Below, piece by piece: positions 33,305 to 41,902 of a stretch of 64,000 nt of DNA. This DNA is from JACVRW01 sp963826165 (GTDB lineage Bacteria; Actinomycetota; Thermoleophilia; Solirubrobacterales; Thermoleophilaceae). Position numbers and translations under genes: made by a program. How positions within the stretch are numbered: position 1 is the first letter of the stretch; each line of letters starts with the position of its first letter. Below the pieces are notes generated by a model, which searched no databases, was not told the DNA's origin, and was given only the letters and a program-made list of their open reading frames with translations. The DNA is taken from NCBI GenBank assembly GCA_963826165.1, contig CAWGWC010000003.1:124001-188000 (forward strand), in the 5' to 3' direction.

Positions 33305-34489
33305 GTGACCATCGACACCGCACGTTCACAGCCCCTTGGAGGGGTCGAGTCGCTACTCGAGGAGGCGCGTGAGCGCACTCTTCTCCTCGTCGACGGCGTT
33401 TCCGACGAGAATCTCGATCGCGTTCACGATCCGCTGATGAGCCCGCTGGTCTGGGACCTGGGGCACATCGCGGCCTATGAGGACCTGTGGATCGCCCGCG
33501 ACACGGGCAGCGAGCTGCTGCGTCCCGACCTGGCCGAGCTCTACGACGCGTTCGAGACGCCGCGGGCCGAGCGCGGCGAGCTGGCCTACCTGCGCCGCGA
33601 CGACGCCCTGGCCTTCATGCAGACGGTGCGCGAGCGCTCGCTGTCGGTGCTCGGCCGGGTCTCGCCCTTCATCGGGGAGATGCTCGTCCAGCACGAGCAC
33701 CAGCACAACGAGACGATGCTGCAGACCCTGCAGCTGGCCGAGGCCGGGGTCTACTCGCCACCCCGGGCCGGGAGCGGCGCTGCCGGGAGCGGCGCGGACG
33801 GGCAGTGGAGGCTCGAAGCGGGCAGCTTCGACATGGGCGCGTCCGACGACGGCTTTGCCTACGACAACGAGCGGCCGCGCCACCGCGTGGAGGTGCCCGC
33901 GTTCCGGATCGACCGTGGCCCGGTGACCAACGCCGCCTTCGCCGAGTTCGTGGACGACGGCTGCTATGCGCGGCCCGAACTGTGGAGCGACGAAGGCTGG
34001 ACCCACCGCGAGCGCGAGGGCTGGGAGCGGCCGCTCTATTGGACCTCCGACGGGCGGGTCCGGCGCTTCGATCGCACCGTCGAGCGCGAGGCCGGGCTGC
34101 CGGTGATGCACGTCTCCTTCTTCGAGGCCGAGGCCTATGCGCGCTGGCGCGGCGCTCGGCTCCCGAGCGAGGCGGAGTGGGAGCGCGCCGCCGGCGAGGC
34201 GGCCGCGGACACGGGGCATCTCGATCAGCTCGACTTCGGGCCCGGCCCGGCCGGGCCGTTCGTGGGCGACTGCTGGGAGTGGACGGCCACTGAGCTCGAT
34301 GGCTATCCCGGCTTCCGGGCCCACCCCTATCCGGAGTACTCGGAGGTCTTCTTCCGGTCCGGCTACCGCGTGCTGCGCGGAGCGTCCTGGGCCACCCGGC
34401 GCCGTGTGGCTCGCCGCAGCTTCCGCAATTGGGATCACCCGCAGCGGCGTCAGATCTTCGCCGGCTTCCGCTGCGCCGAGGACCGCTGA
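33305..34489 (+). CDS. egtB: ergothioneine biosynthesis protein EgtB
   Basis: A 394-aa iron-dependent sulfoxide synthase. The N-terminal DinB-like domain supplies iron ligands: His54 in LGHIAAYE and the HEHQHNE cluster at 130-136. A linker of Gly/Ala repeats (about 153-167) leads into the FGE-sulfatase-like domain with GFAYDNERPRH, WEWTATEL and SGYRVLRGASW, ending AGFRCAED. It couples hercynine with a thiol donor using O2. The GTG start is at 33305. Its stop shares one base with the egtD start. No egtA or egtC is next to it, so the thiol donor (gamma-glutamylcysteine or cysteine) is unclear. Confidence 0.92.
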   Translation: MTIDTARSQPLGGVESLLEEARERTLLLVDGVSDENLDRVHDPLMSPLVWDLGHIAAYEDLWIARDTGSELLRPDLAELYDAFETPRAERGELAYLRRDDALAFMQTVRERSLSVLGRVSPFIGEMLVQHEHQHNETMLQTLQLAEAGVYSPPRAGSGAAGSGADGQWRLEAGSFDMGASDDGFAYDNERPRHRVEVPAFRIDRGPVTNAAFAEFVDDGCYARPELWSDEGWTHREREGWERPLYWTSDGRVRRFDRTVEREAGLPVMHVSFFEAEAYARWRGARLPSEAEWERAAGEAAADTGHLDQLDFGPGPAGPFVGDCWEWTATELDGYPGFRAHPYPEYSEVFFRSGYRVLRGASWATRRRVARRSFRNWDHPQRRQIFAGFRCAEDR

Positions 34490-35451
34490 TGGGCGTCCTG
34501 ATCGAGGACCACTCGATCGAGGGCTCGATGGCCGACGACGTTCGCGACGGACTCACCCGCTCGCTCAAGGAGCTGCCGCCCAAGCTGTTCTACGACGAGC
34601 GCGGCTCGGTCCTGTTCGACCGGATCACCACGCTGCCCGAGTACTACCCCAGTCGCTGCGAGCGCGAGATCCTCAACCGCCACGCCCCCGTCATCGTCGA
34701 GCGTTCGAACGCGGCGGAGCTGGTGGAGCTCGGCTCGGGCATGGCCTCGAAGACGCGCGCGCTGCTGTACGCCATGGCCGGCCAGGGCAGCCTCGAGCGC
34801 TACGTGCCCTTCGACGTCGACGAATCGGTGGTGCAGGCCTGCGCGATCGAGCTGATCGAGCTCTACCCGGGCCTCGACGTACACGGGCTGGTGGGCGACT
34901 TCGGCCGTGACCTCGAGCGCATCCCCGCCGGACGGCGGCGGCTGTTCGCCTTCCTCGGCGGCACCATCGGCAACCTCTATCCCGAGCAGCGTGCACTCTT
35001 CCTGCGCCGCATCCGCCGGATCATGGAGCCGGCGGACCGGCTGCTCATCGGCACGGACCTGGTCAAGGATCGTGCCGTGCTCGAGGCGGCCTACAACGAC
35101 AGCGCCGGCGTGACCGCCGAGTTCAACCGCAACGTGCTCAGGGTCGTGAACTCCGGCCTGGGCGCCGACTTCGACCCGGACGGGTTCGAGCACGTGGCCT
35201 TCTTCGACGAGGCTCAGTCGTGGATCGAGATGCGACTCAGGGCGAACGGTGCGCAGACGGTCCGCATCGACGGCGCCGACCTCGAGGTGACGTTCGCCGA
35301 CGGCGAGGAGATCCGCACGGAGATCAGCGCGAAGTTCACGCGCGACGCCGTTGAGGCCGAGCTGCGTTCGGCCGGGCTCGCGCTGGACGACTTCTTCACG
35401 GACGACCGTGCCCTGTTCGGGCTCGCGTTCGCCCGTCCCGTGTCTGCCTAG
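34489..35451 (+). CDS. egtD: L-histidine N-alpha-methyltransferase EgtD
   Basis: A 320-aa EgtD that trimethylates histidine to hercynine. The family N-terminus LPPKLFYDERGSVLFDRIT, the histidine-binding LPEYYPSRCE, the SAM motif VELGSGMASKTRALL and FLGGTIGNLYP are all present, and the C-terminus FGLAFARPV is typical. It overlaps the egtB stop by one base, giving a minimal egtB-egtD operon. Ergothioneine would protect against oxidative stress. It converges on the Lrp gene with a four-base overlap. Confidence 0.94.
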   Translation: MGVLIEDHSIEGSMADDVRDGLTRSLKELPPKLFYDERGSVLFDRITTLPEYYPSRCEREILNRHAPVIVERSNAAELVELGSGMASKTRALLYAMAGQGSLERYVPFDVDESVVQACAIELIELYPGLDVHGLVGDFGRDLERIPAGRRRLFAFLGGTIGNLYPEQRALFLRRIRRIMEPADRLLIGTDLVKDRAVLEAAYNDSAGVTAEFNRNVLRVVNSGLGADFDPDGFEHVAFFDEAQSWIEMRLRANGAQTVRIDGADLEVTFADGEEIRTEISAKFTRDAVEAELRSAGLALDDFFTDDRALFGLAFARPVSA

Positions 35452-35906
35452 AGCGGCAGGCCGCGGCCGGGCACCGGGGAGGACTGCACTATCGAGGTGG
35501 TGGTCTGGCCGTACGGGGCGAAGACGTCGATCAGCTCCTCCATGTGCTCGACGTCGCGCACCCAGAGCCGCATGACGTAGCAGTCGTCGCCGGTGATCCG
35601 GTGGCACTCCACGACCTCGGGAGTGCGCTGCGCGAGCTCGGCCACCTTCTTCAGCTCGCGCGGCGCGGGCCGGATCCGCAGCATCAGGCTGAGCGACCAG
35701 CCCAGCGATCGCGGGTCGATCTCGGCCCGGTAGGCCCGGATGGTGCCGCTCTCCTCCAGGCGGACCAGCCGCTCGGCGACGGCGGGCGCCGAGAGCCCGA
35801 CCCGCCGTCCGAGCTCGGCGTTGGAGATGCGGGCGTCGGCCTGAAGCTCCGCCAGCAGCCTGAGGTTCGTGGTGTCGACGCCCATCGGCCTTTGTTTCGT
35901 AGCCAC
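35448..35906 (-). CDS. Lrp/AsnC family transcriptional regulator
   Basis: A 152-aa one-unit Lrp/AsnC protein. The N-terminal HTH (LLAELQADARISNAELGRRVGLS...VAERLVRLEESG) and the C-terminal RAM ligand domain (PEVVECHRITGDDCYVMRLWV) are both intact. GTG 35904-35906 follows TAGAGT by seven bases, favouring a leaderless start; ATG 35885 is an alternative. It is divergent from an EamA/RhtA-type exporter with overlapping -10 regions, so it may sense an amino acid and control export. Confidence 0.87.
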   Translation of the reverse strand: MATKQRPMGVDTTNLRLLAELQADARISNAELGRRVGLSAPAVAERLVRLEESGTIRAYRAEIDPRSLGWSLSLMLRIRPAPRELKKVAELAQRTPEVVECHRITGDDCYVMRLWVRDVEHMEELIDVFAPYGQTTTSIVQSSPVPGRGLPL

Positions 35907-35932
35907 AGGCGTGACTCTACCTTCGATTCGCC

Positions 35933-36832
35933 GTGGTGAACAGGGTCAAGGCCTACGAGGCTGTGGCAATGCGTAGCGAGCGCATCCCGCCCCACCTTTA
36001 CTTCATCGTCAGCGCGGTCTTCCACTACCTGGGACCGGCCTTCGCCGTGCTGCTGTTCGCCCGGGTGCCGGTGCTCGGCGTGGCCTGGCTGCGGATCGCC
36101 TCGGCGGCGCTGGTGCTCTCGCTGTGGCGCCGCCCCTGGCACGCGCTGCGCGGCCTCGACCGCTCCGGCCAGACGCTCCTGCTCGCCTGGGGCGGCGTGC
36201 TCGCGCTGATGAACTGCTGCTTCTACCTGGCCATCGACCGTCTGCCGCTGGCCACGGTCGCGGCCATCGAGTTCCTGCCCGTGGTCGGCCTGGCCGCGCT
36301 CGGCGCGCGCACCGCTCGCAACGCCGCGGCACTGCTGCTGGCGGTGCCCGGCGTGTACCTGCTCACCGGCATCCAGGTGGAGGGTGAGCCGCTGGGGGTG
36401 GCGCTCGCCCTGGCCAACGCCGGCTTCTTCGCCCTCTACATCGTGCTGGCCCACCGGGTATCGCGGCTGGGGACGCTCAGTGGCCTCGACGGCCTGGCCG
36501 CCTCGATGCTGATCGCCCTCGTGGTCGTCACGCCGATGGCGGGCTGGGCCGCGCTTCCTGCCCTCACCGATCCCGTCGCGCTGCTGGCCGGAGCCGGCGT
36601 CGGCATCTCGTCCTCGGTGATTCCCTACGTCAGCGATCAGCTCGCGATGAAGCGGCTGGCTCGCGCCACCTACTCGCTGATGGTCTCGCTGCTGCCGGCC
36701 ACGGCCACGGTGATCGGCGTGGTGGTTCTGGCCCAGGTGCCCACGCCCGCCGAGGCCCTGGGCGTGGCGCTCGTGGTGGCCGGAGTGGCCGTCCACCGCG
36801 AGCCGAGCGAGGTCCCTGCGGGGAGCCGCTAG
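35933..36832 (+). CDS. EamA/RhtA-like transporter (DMT superfamily)
   Basis: A 299-aa inner-membrane protein with ten transmembrane segments arranged as two EamA repeats; the second repeat ends with a typical EALGVALVVAGVAVH helix. It resembles RhtA, which exports threonine and homoserine. GTG 35933 is nine bases after TACCTT; ATG 35969, with GAGG eight bases upstream, is a good alternative and lacks the odd N-terminus. Its divergent Lrp neighbour supports amino-acid efflux. Confidence 0.82.
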   Translation: MVNRVKAYEAVAMRSERIPPHLYFIVSAVFHYLGPAFAVLLFARVPVLGVAWLRIASAALVLSLWRRPWHALRGLDRSGQTLLLAWGGVLALMNCCFYLAIDRLPLATVAAIEFLPVVGLAALGARTARNAAALLLAVPGVYLLTGIQVEGEPLGVALALANAGFFALYIVLAHRVSRLGTLSGLDGLAASMLIALVVVTPMAGWAALPALTDPVALLAGAGVGISSSVIPYVSDQLAMKRLARATYSLMVSLLPATATVIGVVVLAQVPTPAEALGVALVVAGVAVHREPSEVPAGSR

Positions 36833-36863
36833 GGGCGGGCGACCCACTAGCCTGCCCGCCGTC

Positions 36864-37625
36864 ATGGAGCTGAACGGCATCGGCGCGCTCGTGGCCGGCG
36901 GAGCCTCGGGCCTGGGCGAGGCGACCGCCCGCGAGCTCGCCGCCCGCGGCGCCCGGGTGGCGATCGCGGATCTCAACGAGGAGCGCGGGCCGGTGGTGGC
37001 CGAGGAGATCGGCGGTCTGTTCACCCCGGCCGACGTGACCGACGAGCAGCGGGTCGGGGCGGCCGTGGACGAAGCCGTCCAGGCCTTCGGCGGCCTGCGC
37101 TTCACCGCCTCCTGTGCCGGGATCGGCTGGGCCGAGCGAACGGTCAAGAAGGACGGGCCCGCGACGCTGAGGCCTTTCGAGACGGTCGTCCGCGTGAACC
37201 TGATCGGGACCTTCAACGTCCTGCGCCTGGCCGCGAACGCGATGGCGGCCAATGAGCCCGACGACGCGGGCGAGCGCGGCGCGGTGGTCATGACGGCCTC
37301 GATCGCCGCGTTCGACGGTCAGATCGGCCAGACCGCCTATTCGGCCTCCAAGGGCGGCGTGGTCGGCCTCACCCTGCCGGCCGCCCGGGACCTGGCCCGG
37401 CTCGGGATACGGGTGTGCACGATCGCCCCCGGCCTGTTCGACACCCCGTTGCTGGCCGGCCTGCCCGACGAGACGCGCGAGGCCCTCGGCGCGCAGATTC
37501 CCTTCCCCTCGCGGCTCGGCCGGCCCGAGGAGTACGCGCGCCTGGCCTGCCACATCGCGGAGAACACCATGCTGAACGGCGAGACGCTGCGGCTGGACGG
37601 GGCTCTGCGGATGCCGCCTCGTTAG
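36864..37625 (+). CDS. SDR oxidoreductase, 3-hydroxyacyl-CoA dehydrogenase type 2-like
   Basis: A 253-aa classical short-chain dehydrogenase. The cofactor motif is GGASGLGEAT (residues about 12-21), with the Asp-ended second strand (IADLN) preferring NAD. It has the catalytic YSASKGG, and PGLFDTPLLAGLP is close to the HSD17B10 family. The start ATG 36864 follows TAGCCT by ten bases. The thiolase begins 55 bases downstream, so the pair likely performs the last two steps of beta-oxidation on a branched or short acyl-CoA. Confidence 0.85.
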   Translation: MELNGIGALVAGGASGLGEATARELAARGARVAIADLNEERGPVVAEEIGGLFTPADVTDEQRVGAAVDEAVQAFGGLRFTASCAGIGWAERTVKKDGPATLRPFETVVRVNLIGTFNVLRLAANAMAANEPDDAGERGAVVMTASIAAFDGQIGQTAYSASKGGVVGLTLPAARDLARLGIRVCTIAPGLFDTPLLAGLPDETREALGAQIPFPSRLGRPEEYARLACHIAENTMLNGETLRLDGALRMPPR

Positions 37626-37680
37626 CGTTCCGTCCCTTCCCGCCGCACACCGCACACCGCACAAGGAGCAATCAGAAGCC

Positions 37681-38844
37681 ATGGCCGAAGCAGTGATCGT
37701 CGATGCCGTTCGCACCCCTATCGGGCGCGCCTTCAAGGGCTCGCTCGCCGGCCTCCGTCCCGACGAGATGGGCGCCTTCGTGGTCGACGCTCTGCTCGAG
37801 CGCAATCCCGAGGTGGATCCGGGGCTGATCGAGGAGGTCTATTGCGGGGTGGGGCTGCCCCAGGGCCTGCAGGGCTTCAACCTGGGCCGGATCATCGCGC
37901 TGCTGTCGGAGCGGCTGCCCATGGGCACGAACGGAGCGACGGTGTCGCGCTACTGCGCCTCGAGTCTCGAGTCAGTCCGTCAGGCCGCAAACGCGGTCGT
38001 GGCCGGACAGGGCGACGCCTACATCGCGGCCGGCGTGGAGTGGGTCTCGCGCTACAACGAGGCCGTGGAGGGCGCCCGTCCCCAGGACCAGAACGAGCAC
38101 CTGCAGGGCAAGAACGGGGACCCGGACGTCTACATCTCCATGGGCCTGACCGCGGAGAACGTGGCCGACCGCTACGAGGTCAGCAGGGCGGACATGGACA
38201 AGTACGCGCAGCGCTCCCAGGAGCTGGCCGTGGCCTCCCAGGAGAACGGCTACTTCGACCGCGAGATCGTGCCGGTCACGCTGCCCGACGGCAACGTGGT
38301 GGCCAAGGACGACGGGCCTCGCGCCAGCTCGAGCCTGGAGAAGCTGTCGCAGCTCGAGCCGGCCTTCAGGGAGGACGGCAAGGTCACGGCCGGCAACTCG
38401 TGCCCGCTCAACGACGGCGCGGCCGCGGTGCTCGTGATGTCGGCGGACAGGGCCGCCGAGCTCGGGCTGAAGCCGCGGGCACGAGTGATCACCTCGGCCA
38501 CGGCGGCCATCGAGCCCGAGTACATGGGCGTGGCGCCGATCGGGGCCATCCAGAAGGTGCTCGAGCGTGCCGGCATGACGATCGAGGACGTGGACATCGT
38601 GGAGCTCAACGAGGCCTTCGCGGCCCAGGTCATCCCGATCATGGACCAGTGCTCGATCCCACTGGACAAGCTCAACCCGCACGGCGGGGCGATCGCGCTC
38701 GGCCACCCGTTCGGCATGACCGGCGCGCGCATCATGACCACGCTGCTGAACGGCCTCGAGACCGACGACGGGTCCATCGGCCTCGAGACCATGTGCGTGG
38801 CCGGCGGCCAGGGTCAGGCCATGCTGGTGGAGCGCCTCAACTGA
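37681..38844 (+). CDS. acetyl-CoA C-acyltransferase (thiolase)
   Basis: A 387-aa type II thiolase. The nucleophile Cys92 lies in RYCASSLESV, NEAFAAQ and the GGAIALGHPFGMTGAR His motif follow, and the second catalytic Cys is in CVAGGQGQAM near the C-terminus. It cleaves 3-ketoacyl-CoA or condenses acetyl-CoA. It sits 55 bases behind the SDR dehydrogenase. ATG 37681 follows an AAGGAG site. The 3' end overlaps the convergent hydrolase by eight bases. Confidence 0.93.
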   Translation: MAEAVIVDAVRTPIGRAFKGSLAGLRPDEMGAFVVDALLERNPEVDPGLIEEVYCGVGLPQGLQGFNLGRIIALLSERLPMGTNGATVSRYCASSLESVRQAANAVVAGQGDAYIAAGVEWVSRYNEAVEGARPQDQNEHLQGKNGDPDVYISMGLTAENVADRYEVSRADMDKYAQRSQELAVASQENGYFDREIVPVTLPDGNVVAKDDGPRASSSLEKLSQLEPAFREDGKVTAGNSCPLNDGAAAVLVMSADRAAELGLKPRARVITSATAAIEPEYMGVAPIGAIQKVLERAGMTIEDVDIVELNEAFAAQVIPIMDQCSIPLDKLNPHGGAIALGHPFGMTGARIMTTLLNGLETDDGSIGLETMCVAGGQGQAMLVERLN

Positions 38845-39766
38845 GGTCCTTGCTGGCGCCGGCCGGCTCCGGCGAGCCCGCCGGCACGAAGTCGCGGATC
38901 AGCCCGGCCAGGCGGTCGGGCTGGTCCTCCATGCTGAAGGTCAGCGAGTCCTCGATCCACTCGAGGCGGGAGTCGGGCAGCAGCGCGGCCAGCCGCTCCG
39001 CGTGTGCGGGCAGGAAGAAGTGGTCCTCCACCGACCAGGCGATCAGCACCGGGCGGTCGAAGCTGCGCAGGCGCTGGGCTGCCTCGAGCGTGAAGCTGGG
39101 GTCGAGGCCGATCAGCAGCTTGCGGATGTCCCGGCGCACACCGCGGTCGGTCAGCGAGGGCAGGACGTAGCTGTCCTCGGCGGCCCGATCGATCGGTCGC
39201 TTGGCCAGCCAGCCGTAGGCGATCGGCAGCCGGCGGAGCTTGCGGACGCGCATCGGAGCGAGCAGAACGGCCACCCCGCCCGGGATCTTCGCCGGAGCGA
39301 ACAGGATGCGGAAGAGGCGCGGCGGGAAGCTGTCGAAGGCGTCGCACGAGGTCAGCACCAGGCGGCCGATGCGCGTCGCGTCGGTTGTGGCGGCGATCTG
39401 GGTGAGCCCGCCGCCCGTGTCGTTGCCGACGATGGTGGCGTCGCGCAGGCCGAGGCTCTCCAGTGAGCCGGTGATCAGCCCGGCCAGCGTCGGTACCGAC
39501 AGATCGGCCGTTTCGTCCTGAGCCTCGAGGTGCGAGCCGAGCGGCAGGTCCAGCGTGACGCGCGTGTAGCCGTCGAGCAGCGGCACGACCTTGCGCCACA
39601 GGTTGGCGTTGACCAGCGCGCCGTGGACGAACACGATCGGCGGACCCTCCCCGGTCACGTGCGCGGCTATCCGCAGACCCTCGATCTCGAGCGTGGTGCG
39701 CGGTCCCAGCGCCTCGGCCCTCCATGTGGCTGTTCCCGTGTTCACCACGGCTCCCTTCGTCGACAT
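38837..39766 (-). CDS. alpha/beta hydrolase, divergent from tetR
   Basis: A 309-aa alpha/beta hydrolase. PIVFVHGALVNANLW holds the oxyanion loop. The elbow reads IVGNDTGGG, with Asp in the nucleophile position, as in haloalkane dehalogenases. WSVEDHFFLP and FSMEDQPDRLA give later loop residues, but a clear catalytic His is not obvious at the usual place. Start ATG 39764-39766 lies inside the first of two operator-like palindromes. It is probably repressed by the divergent TetR. The substrate is unknown. Confidence 0.8.
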   Translation of the reverse strand: MSTKGAVVNTGTATWRAEALGPRTTLEIEGLRIAAHVTGEGPPIVFVHGALVNANLWRKVVPLLDGYTRVTLDLPLGSHLEAQDETADLSVPTLAGLITGSLESLGLRDATIVGNDTGGGLTQIAATTDATRIGRLVLTSCDAFDSFPPRLFRILFAPAKIPGGVAVLLAPMRVRKLRRLPIAYGWLAKRPIDRAAEDSYVLPSLTDRGVRRDIRKLLIGLDPSFTLEAAQRLRSFDRPVLIAWSVEDHFFLPAHAERLAALLPDSRLEWIEDSLTFSMEDQPDRLAGLIRDFVPAGSPEPAGASKDLS

Positions 39767-39800
39767 ACAGGTTGTATGGAAGTAGCATACAGGTTGTATG
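39764..39800. promoter_or_regulatory. twin 15-bp TetR operators covering both divergent start codons
   Basis: CATACA-GGT-TGTATG occurs identically at 39764-39778 and 39786-39800, 22 bases apart (two helical turns). The left copy contains the hydrolase ATG (minus strand) and the right copy contains the tetR ATG (plus strand). TAGCAT at 39783-39788 is a candidate -10 for tetR. Confidence 0.75.
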
Positions 39801-40370
39801 GCGGAGGGGGAGCAGACGCGCGAGCGTCTCATCGAAGTGGCCCATGAGCTGTTTGCGGAGCGCGGCTACGCGGCGGTCGGCACGGAGGAGATCGTGGCCC
39901 GCGCGGGAGTCACCCGCGGCGCGCTGTATCACCACTTCACCGACAAGCGCGATCTGTTCCGGGCGGTGTTCGAGCGGCTGGAGGAGCGCTTGATCGCGTC
40001 GATCGGCGCGAAGATGGCAGCCGTCGACGATCCGTGGGAGCTCCTGGTCACCGGGATCCGCGCGGCGCTCGACACCTTCACCGAGCCGGCCCTGGCCCGG
40101 ATCGCGCTGCTCGACGCCCCCTCCGTTCTCGGCTGGAGGGAATGGCGGGAGATCGAAGCCCGGTATGGGCTGGGCCTCGTGGTGGCCGGCCTCGACAACG
40201 CCATGGAGCAGGGTGTGTTGCGCCGGCAGGAGGTCGCGCCGCTTGCGCACATGGTCGTGGGGGCGCTGTCGGAGGCCGGCATGATGATCGCCAACGCTGA
40301 CGACCCGGAGGCCACCAGGCGTGAGGTGGAGCCGGCCCTGCTGGCCCTGCTGGGCGGGCTCCGCGCCTAG
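39798..40370 (+). CDS. TetR family repressor
   Basis: A 190-aa TetR regulator. The HTH reads RLIEVAHELFAERGYAAVGTEEIVARAGVTRGALYHHFTDKRDLFRAV across residues 10-56, in sections typical of the family. The C-terminal ligand domain is helical, and the YxxG-type C-terminus follows. Its ATG is part of the second operator palindrome, so the protein likely binds its own start region and blocks the divergent hydrolase too. It converges on soxR with a CTAG shared stop. Confidence 0.88.
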   Translation: MAEGEQTRERLIEVAHELFAERGYAAVGTEEIVARAGVTRGALYHHFTDKRDLFRAVFERLEERLIASIGAKMAAVDDPWELLVTGIRAALDTFTEPALARIALLDAPSVLGWREWREIEARYGLGLVVAGLDNAMEQGVLRRQEVAPLAHMVVGALSEAGMMIANADDPEATRREVEPALLALLGGLRA

Positions 40371-40816
40371 GCCGCCGGGCGGTCGCCGACCCAGTACCGC
40401 GGCCCCGGGCCCAGGCGGGCCGCGCGGTCGTCGGGGTTGGCCAGCCGGCAACGCTCGAGCGACAGGCAGCCGCAGCCGATGCACTCGGTGAGCCCGTGCT
40501 TGAGCCGCTCGAGCTCGGCGATGCGGTCGTCGATCCGGGCGGTCCAGCCGCTGGACAGCCGCGACCAGTCGCGCCGGTTCGGCGCCCGCCCGGGCGGCAG
40601 CTTGGCCAGCTCCTCACCGATCTCGTCGAGGCTCAGGCCGATGCGCTGGGCGAAGACGATGAACGCGATGCGGCGGAGCACCGGCCGCGGATAGCGGCGG
40701 TGGCCCGAGCCGGCGCGCTCGGACCCGATGAGGCCACGCTCCTCGTAGAAGCGCAGCGCCGAGGAGGCCACGCCGCTGCGGCGCGAGACCTCGCCGATGG
40801 TGAGCAGCTCGGACAC
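40367..40816 (-). CDS. soxR: redox-sensitive activator SoxR (MerR family)
   Basis: A 149-aa SoxR. The MerR HTH (LTIGEVSRRSGVASSALRFYEERGLI) is followed by a dimerisation helix and the [2Fe-2S] cluster motif: Cys112, Cys115, Cys117 and Cys123 in the CX2CXCX5C pattern. It senses redox-active compounds and twists DNA in long-spacer promoters. The start is GTG 40814-40816 behind a GGGAG site. A candidate autoregulatory SoxR box lies 30 bases upstream (40846-40863), and a better one is at 61.9 kb. The surrounding quinone oxidoreductase suits a SoxR regulon. Confidence 0.93.
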   Translation of the reverse strand: MSELLTIGEVSRRSGVASSALRFYEERGLIGSERAGSGHRRYPRPVLRRIAFIVFAQRIGLSLDEIGEELAKLPPGRAPNRRDWSRLSSGWTARIDDRIAELERLKHGLTECIGCGCLSLERCRLANPDDRAARLGPGPRYWVGDRPAA

Positions 40817-40845
40817 GCTCCCAGGAAAGCACGCTTCGCGCCCAA

Positions 40846-40863
40846 CTTCAAGCTCGGTTGAGC
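40846..40863. promoter_or_regulatory. SoxR-box-like dyad upstream of soxR
   Basis: CTTCAAGCTCGGTTGAGC matches the enterobacterial SoxR box (CCTCAAG-N4-CTTGAGG pattern) at 12 of 18 positions. It shares 17 of 21 bases (with flanks 40845-40865) with the site at 61871-61891. The -10 for soxR behind it is poor. Confidence 0.5.
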
Positions 40864-40869
40864 TTCAGA

Positions 40870-41811
40870 TCAAGGCAGCAGGACGATCTTGCCCAGCTTG
40901 CCGCCCGCGGCAAAGCGGTCGTAGGCCTCCTCGGCCTGGTCCAGCGCAAACGTCTCGGCCACCGGAACGCTCATCGCGCCCGACTCGAAGTGGGGCAGCA
41001 CCTCGGTCTCCACCAGCCGCGCCGCGATGGCCTTCTCCTCGAGCGGGCGCGGACGCAGCACCGACCCATGGATGCGCGCGCGCTTCTGCATGAGCGCCAG
41101 CAGGTTGATCTCGGCCACCGGACCGGTGCCCCCCACGCCGATGACCGTGATTCGCCCGCTGGTCTCCAGCGCGCCGATGTTCTCCTCGAGGTTGCCCGCC
41201 CCCACGAGCTCGAGGATCACGTCGAACGGCCCGTGCTCGGCGAAGCCCTCCGGCGCTATCACGGACGCCCCGAAGCTCTCGACCTCGTCGCGCAGGCCCT
41301 CGTTGCGGACCGTCGCCGTCACCCGCGCGCCGGCGGCCCGGCCGAGCTGCACCGCAGCGGTGCCCACCCCGCCCGCCGCACCGTGCACGAGCAGGTGCTC
41401 CCCGGGCCGCAGCCCGGCCTGGGTGAACAGGGCGTCATGGGCGGTGGTGAAGACCTCCGGCAGACCGCCCGCTGCCGGCCAGTCGAGTCCCTCGGGCACC
41501 GCCATGGCCTGGCGCTCGTGGATCACCGAGAGCTCGGCCTGGCCGCCTCCGCCCACCACGGCCATCACCCGATCGCCCTCGGCGAAGCGCGCGGCTCCGG
41601 GTCCGAGCGCCACCACCTCTCCGGCCAGCTCCAGGCCGGGGATGTCCGGCGGCTCGCCGGGCGGGGCGGGGTAGGCGCCGCGCCGCTGGAGCATGTCGGC
41701 CCCGTTCAGGCCGGCCCCCCGCACGCGTACGAGAATCTGGTTCTGGCCGGGCTCTGGGTCGGGGTGGTCCTGGACGAGGAGATCTCCGTCGCTGACGGTC
41801 ACTGCGCGCAT
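40870..41811 (-). CDS. NADPH:quinone oxidoreductase (zinc-independent MDR family)
   Basis: A 313-aa medium-chain dehydrogenase/reductase of the quinone reductase type. There is no zinc-site cysteine. RAVTVSDGDLLVQDHPDPEPG opens the GroES-like domain, GLELAGEVVALGPGA and GLPEVFTTAHDALF follow, and the NADPH motif is VHGAAGGVGTAAVQL. It would reduce quinones or enoyl substrates and detoxify electrophiles. Start ATG 41809-41811 is eight bases after a TAGTTT hexamer; the long upstream ORF extension is shadow. Its 3' end is close to the SoxR-box-like site. Confidence 0.88.
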   Translation of the reverse strand: MRAVTVSDGDLLVQDHPDPEPGQNQILVRVRGAGLNGADMLQRRGAYPAPPGEPPDIPGLELAGEVVALGPGAARFAEGDRVMAVVGGGGQAELSVIHERQAMAVPEGLDWPAAGGLPEVFTTAHDALFTQAGLRPGEHLLVHGAAGGVGTAAVQLGRAAGARVTATVRNEGLRDEVESFGASVIAPEGFAEHGPFDVILELVGAGNLEENIGALETSGRITVIGVGGTGPVAEINLLALMQKRARIHGSVLRPRPLEEKAIAARLVETEVLPHFESGAMSVPVAETFALDQAEEAYDRFAAGGKLGKIVLLP

Positions 41812-41902
41812 GGGCGGGAAAACTAGTGCTCCCCAAGCGTTTCCTGAGTCGAGCACCGTGAACCCATTTGTCCAGAGGCCCGAATAGGGTGATGACGCCG
41901 CG

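Noticed and set aside
36630..37805. 391-codon minus frame over the SDR and EamA genes
   Set aside because: Shadow of clear plus-strand SDR motifs.
39764..39800. CRISPR-like or IS-end direct repeats
   Set aside because: Only two copies, each palindromic, centred on divergent start codons; best explained as operators.
38814..40484. 556-codon minus frame across hydrolase and tetR
   Set aside because: Shadow; spans two genes and has no family signal.
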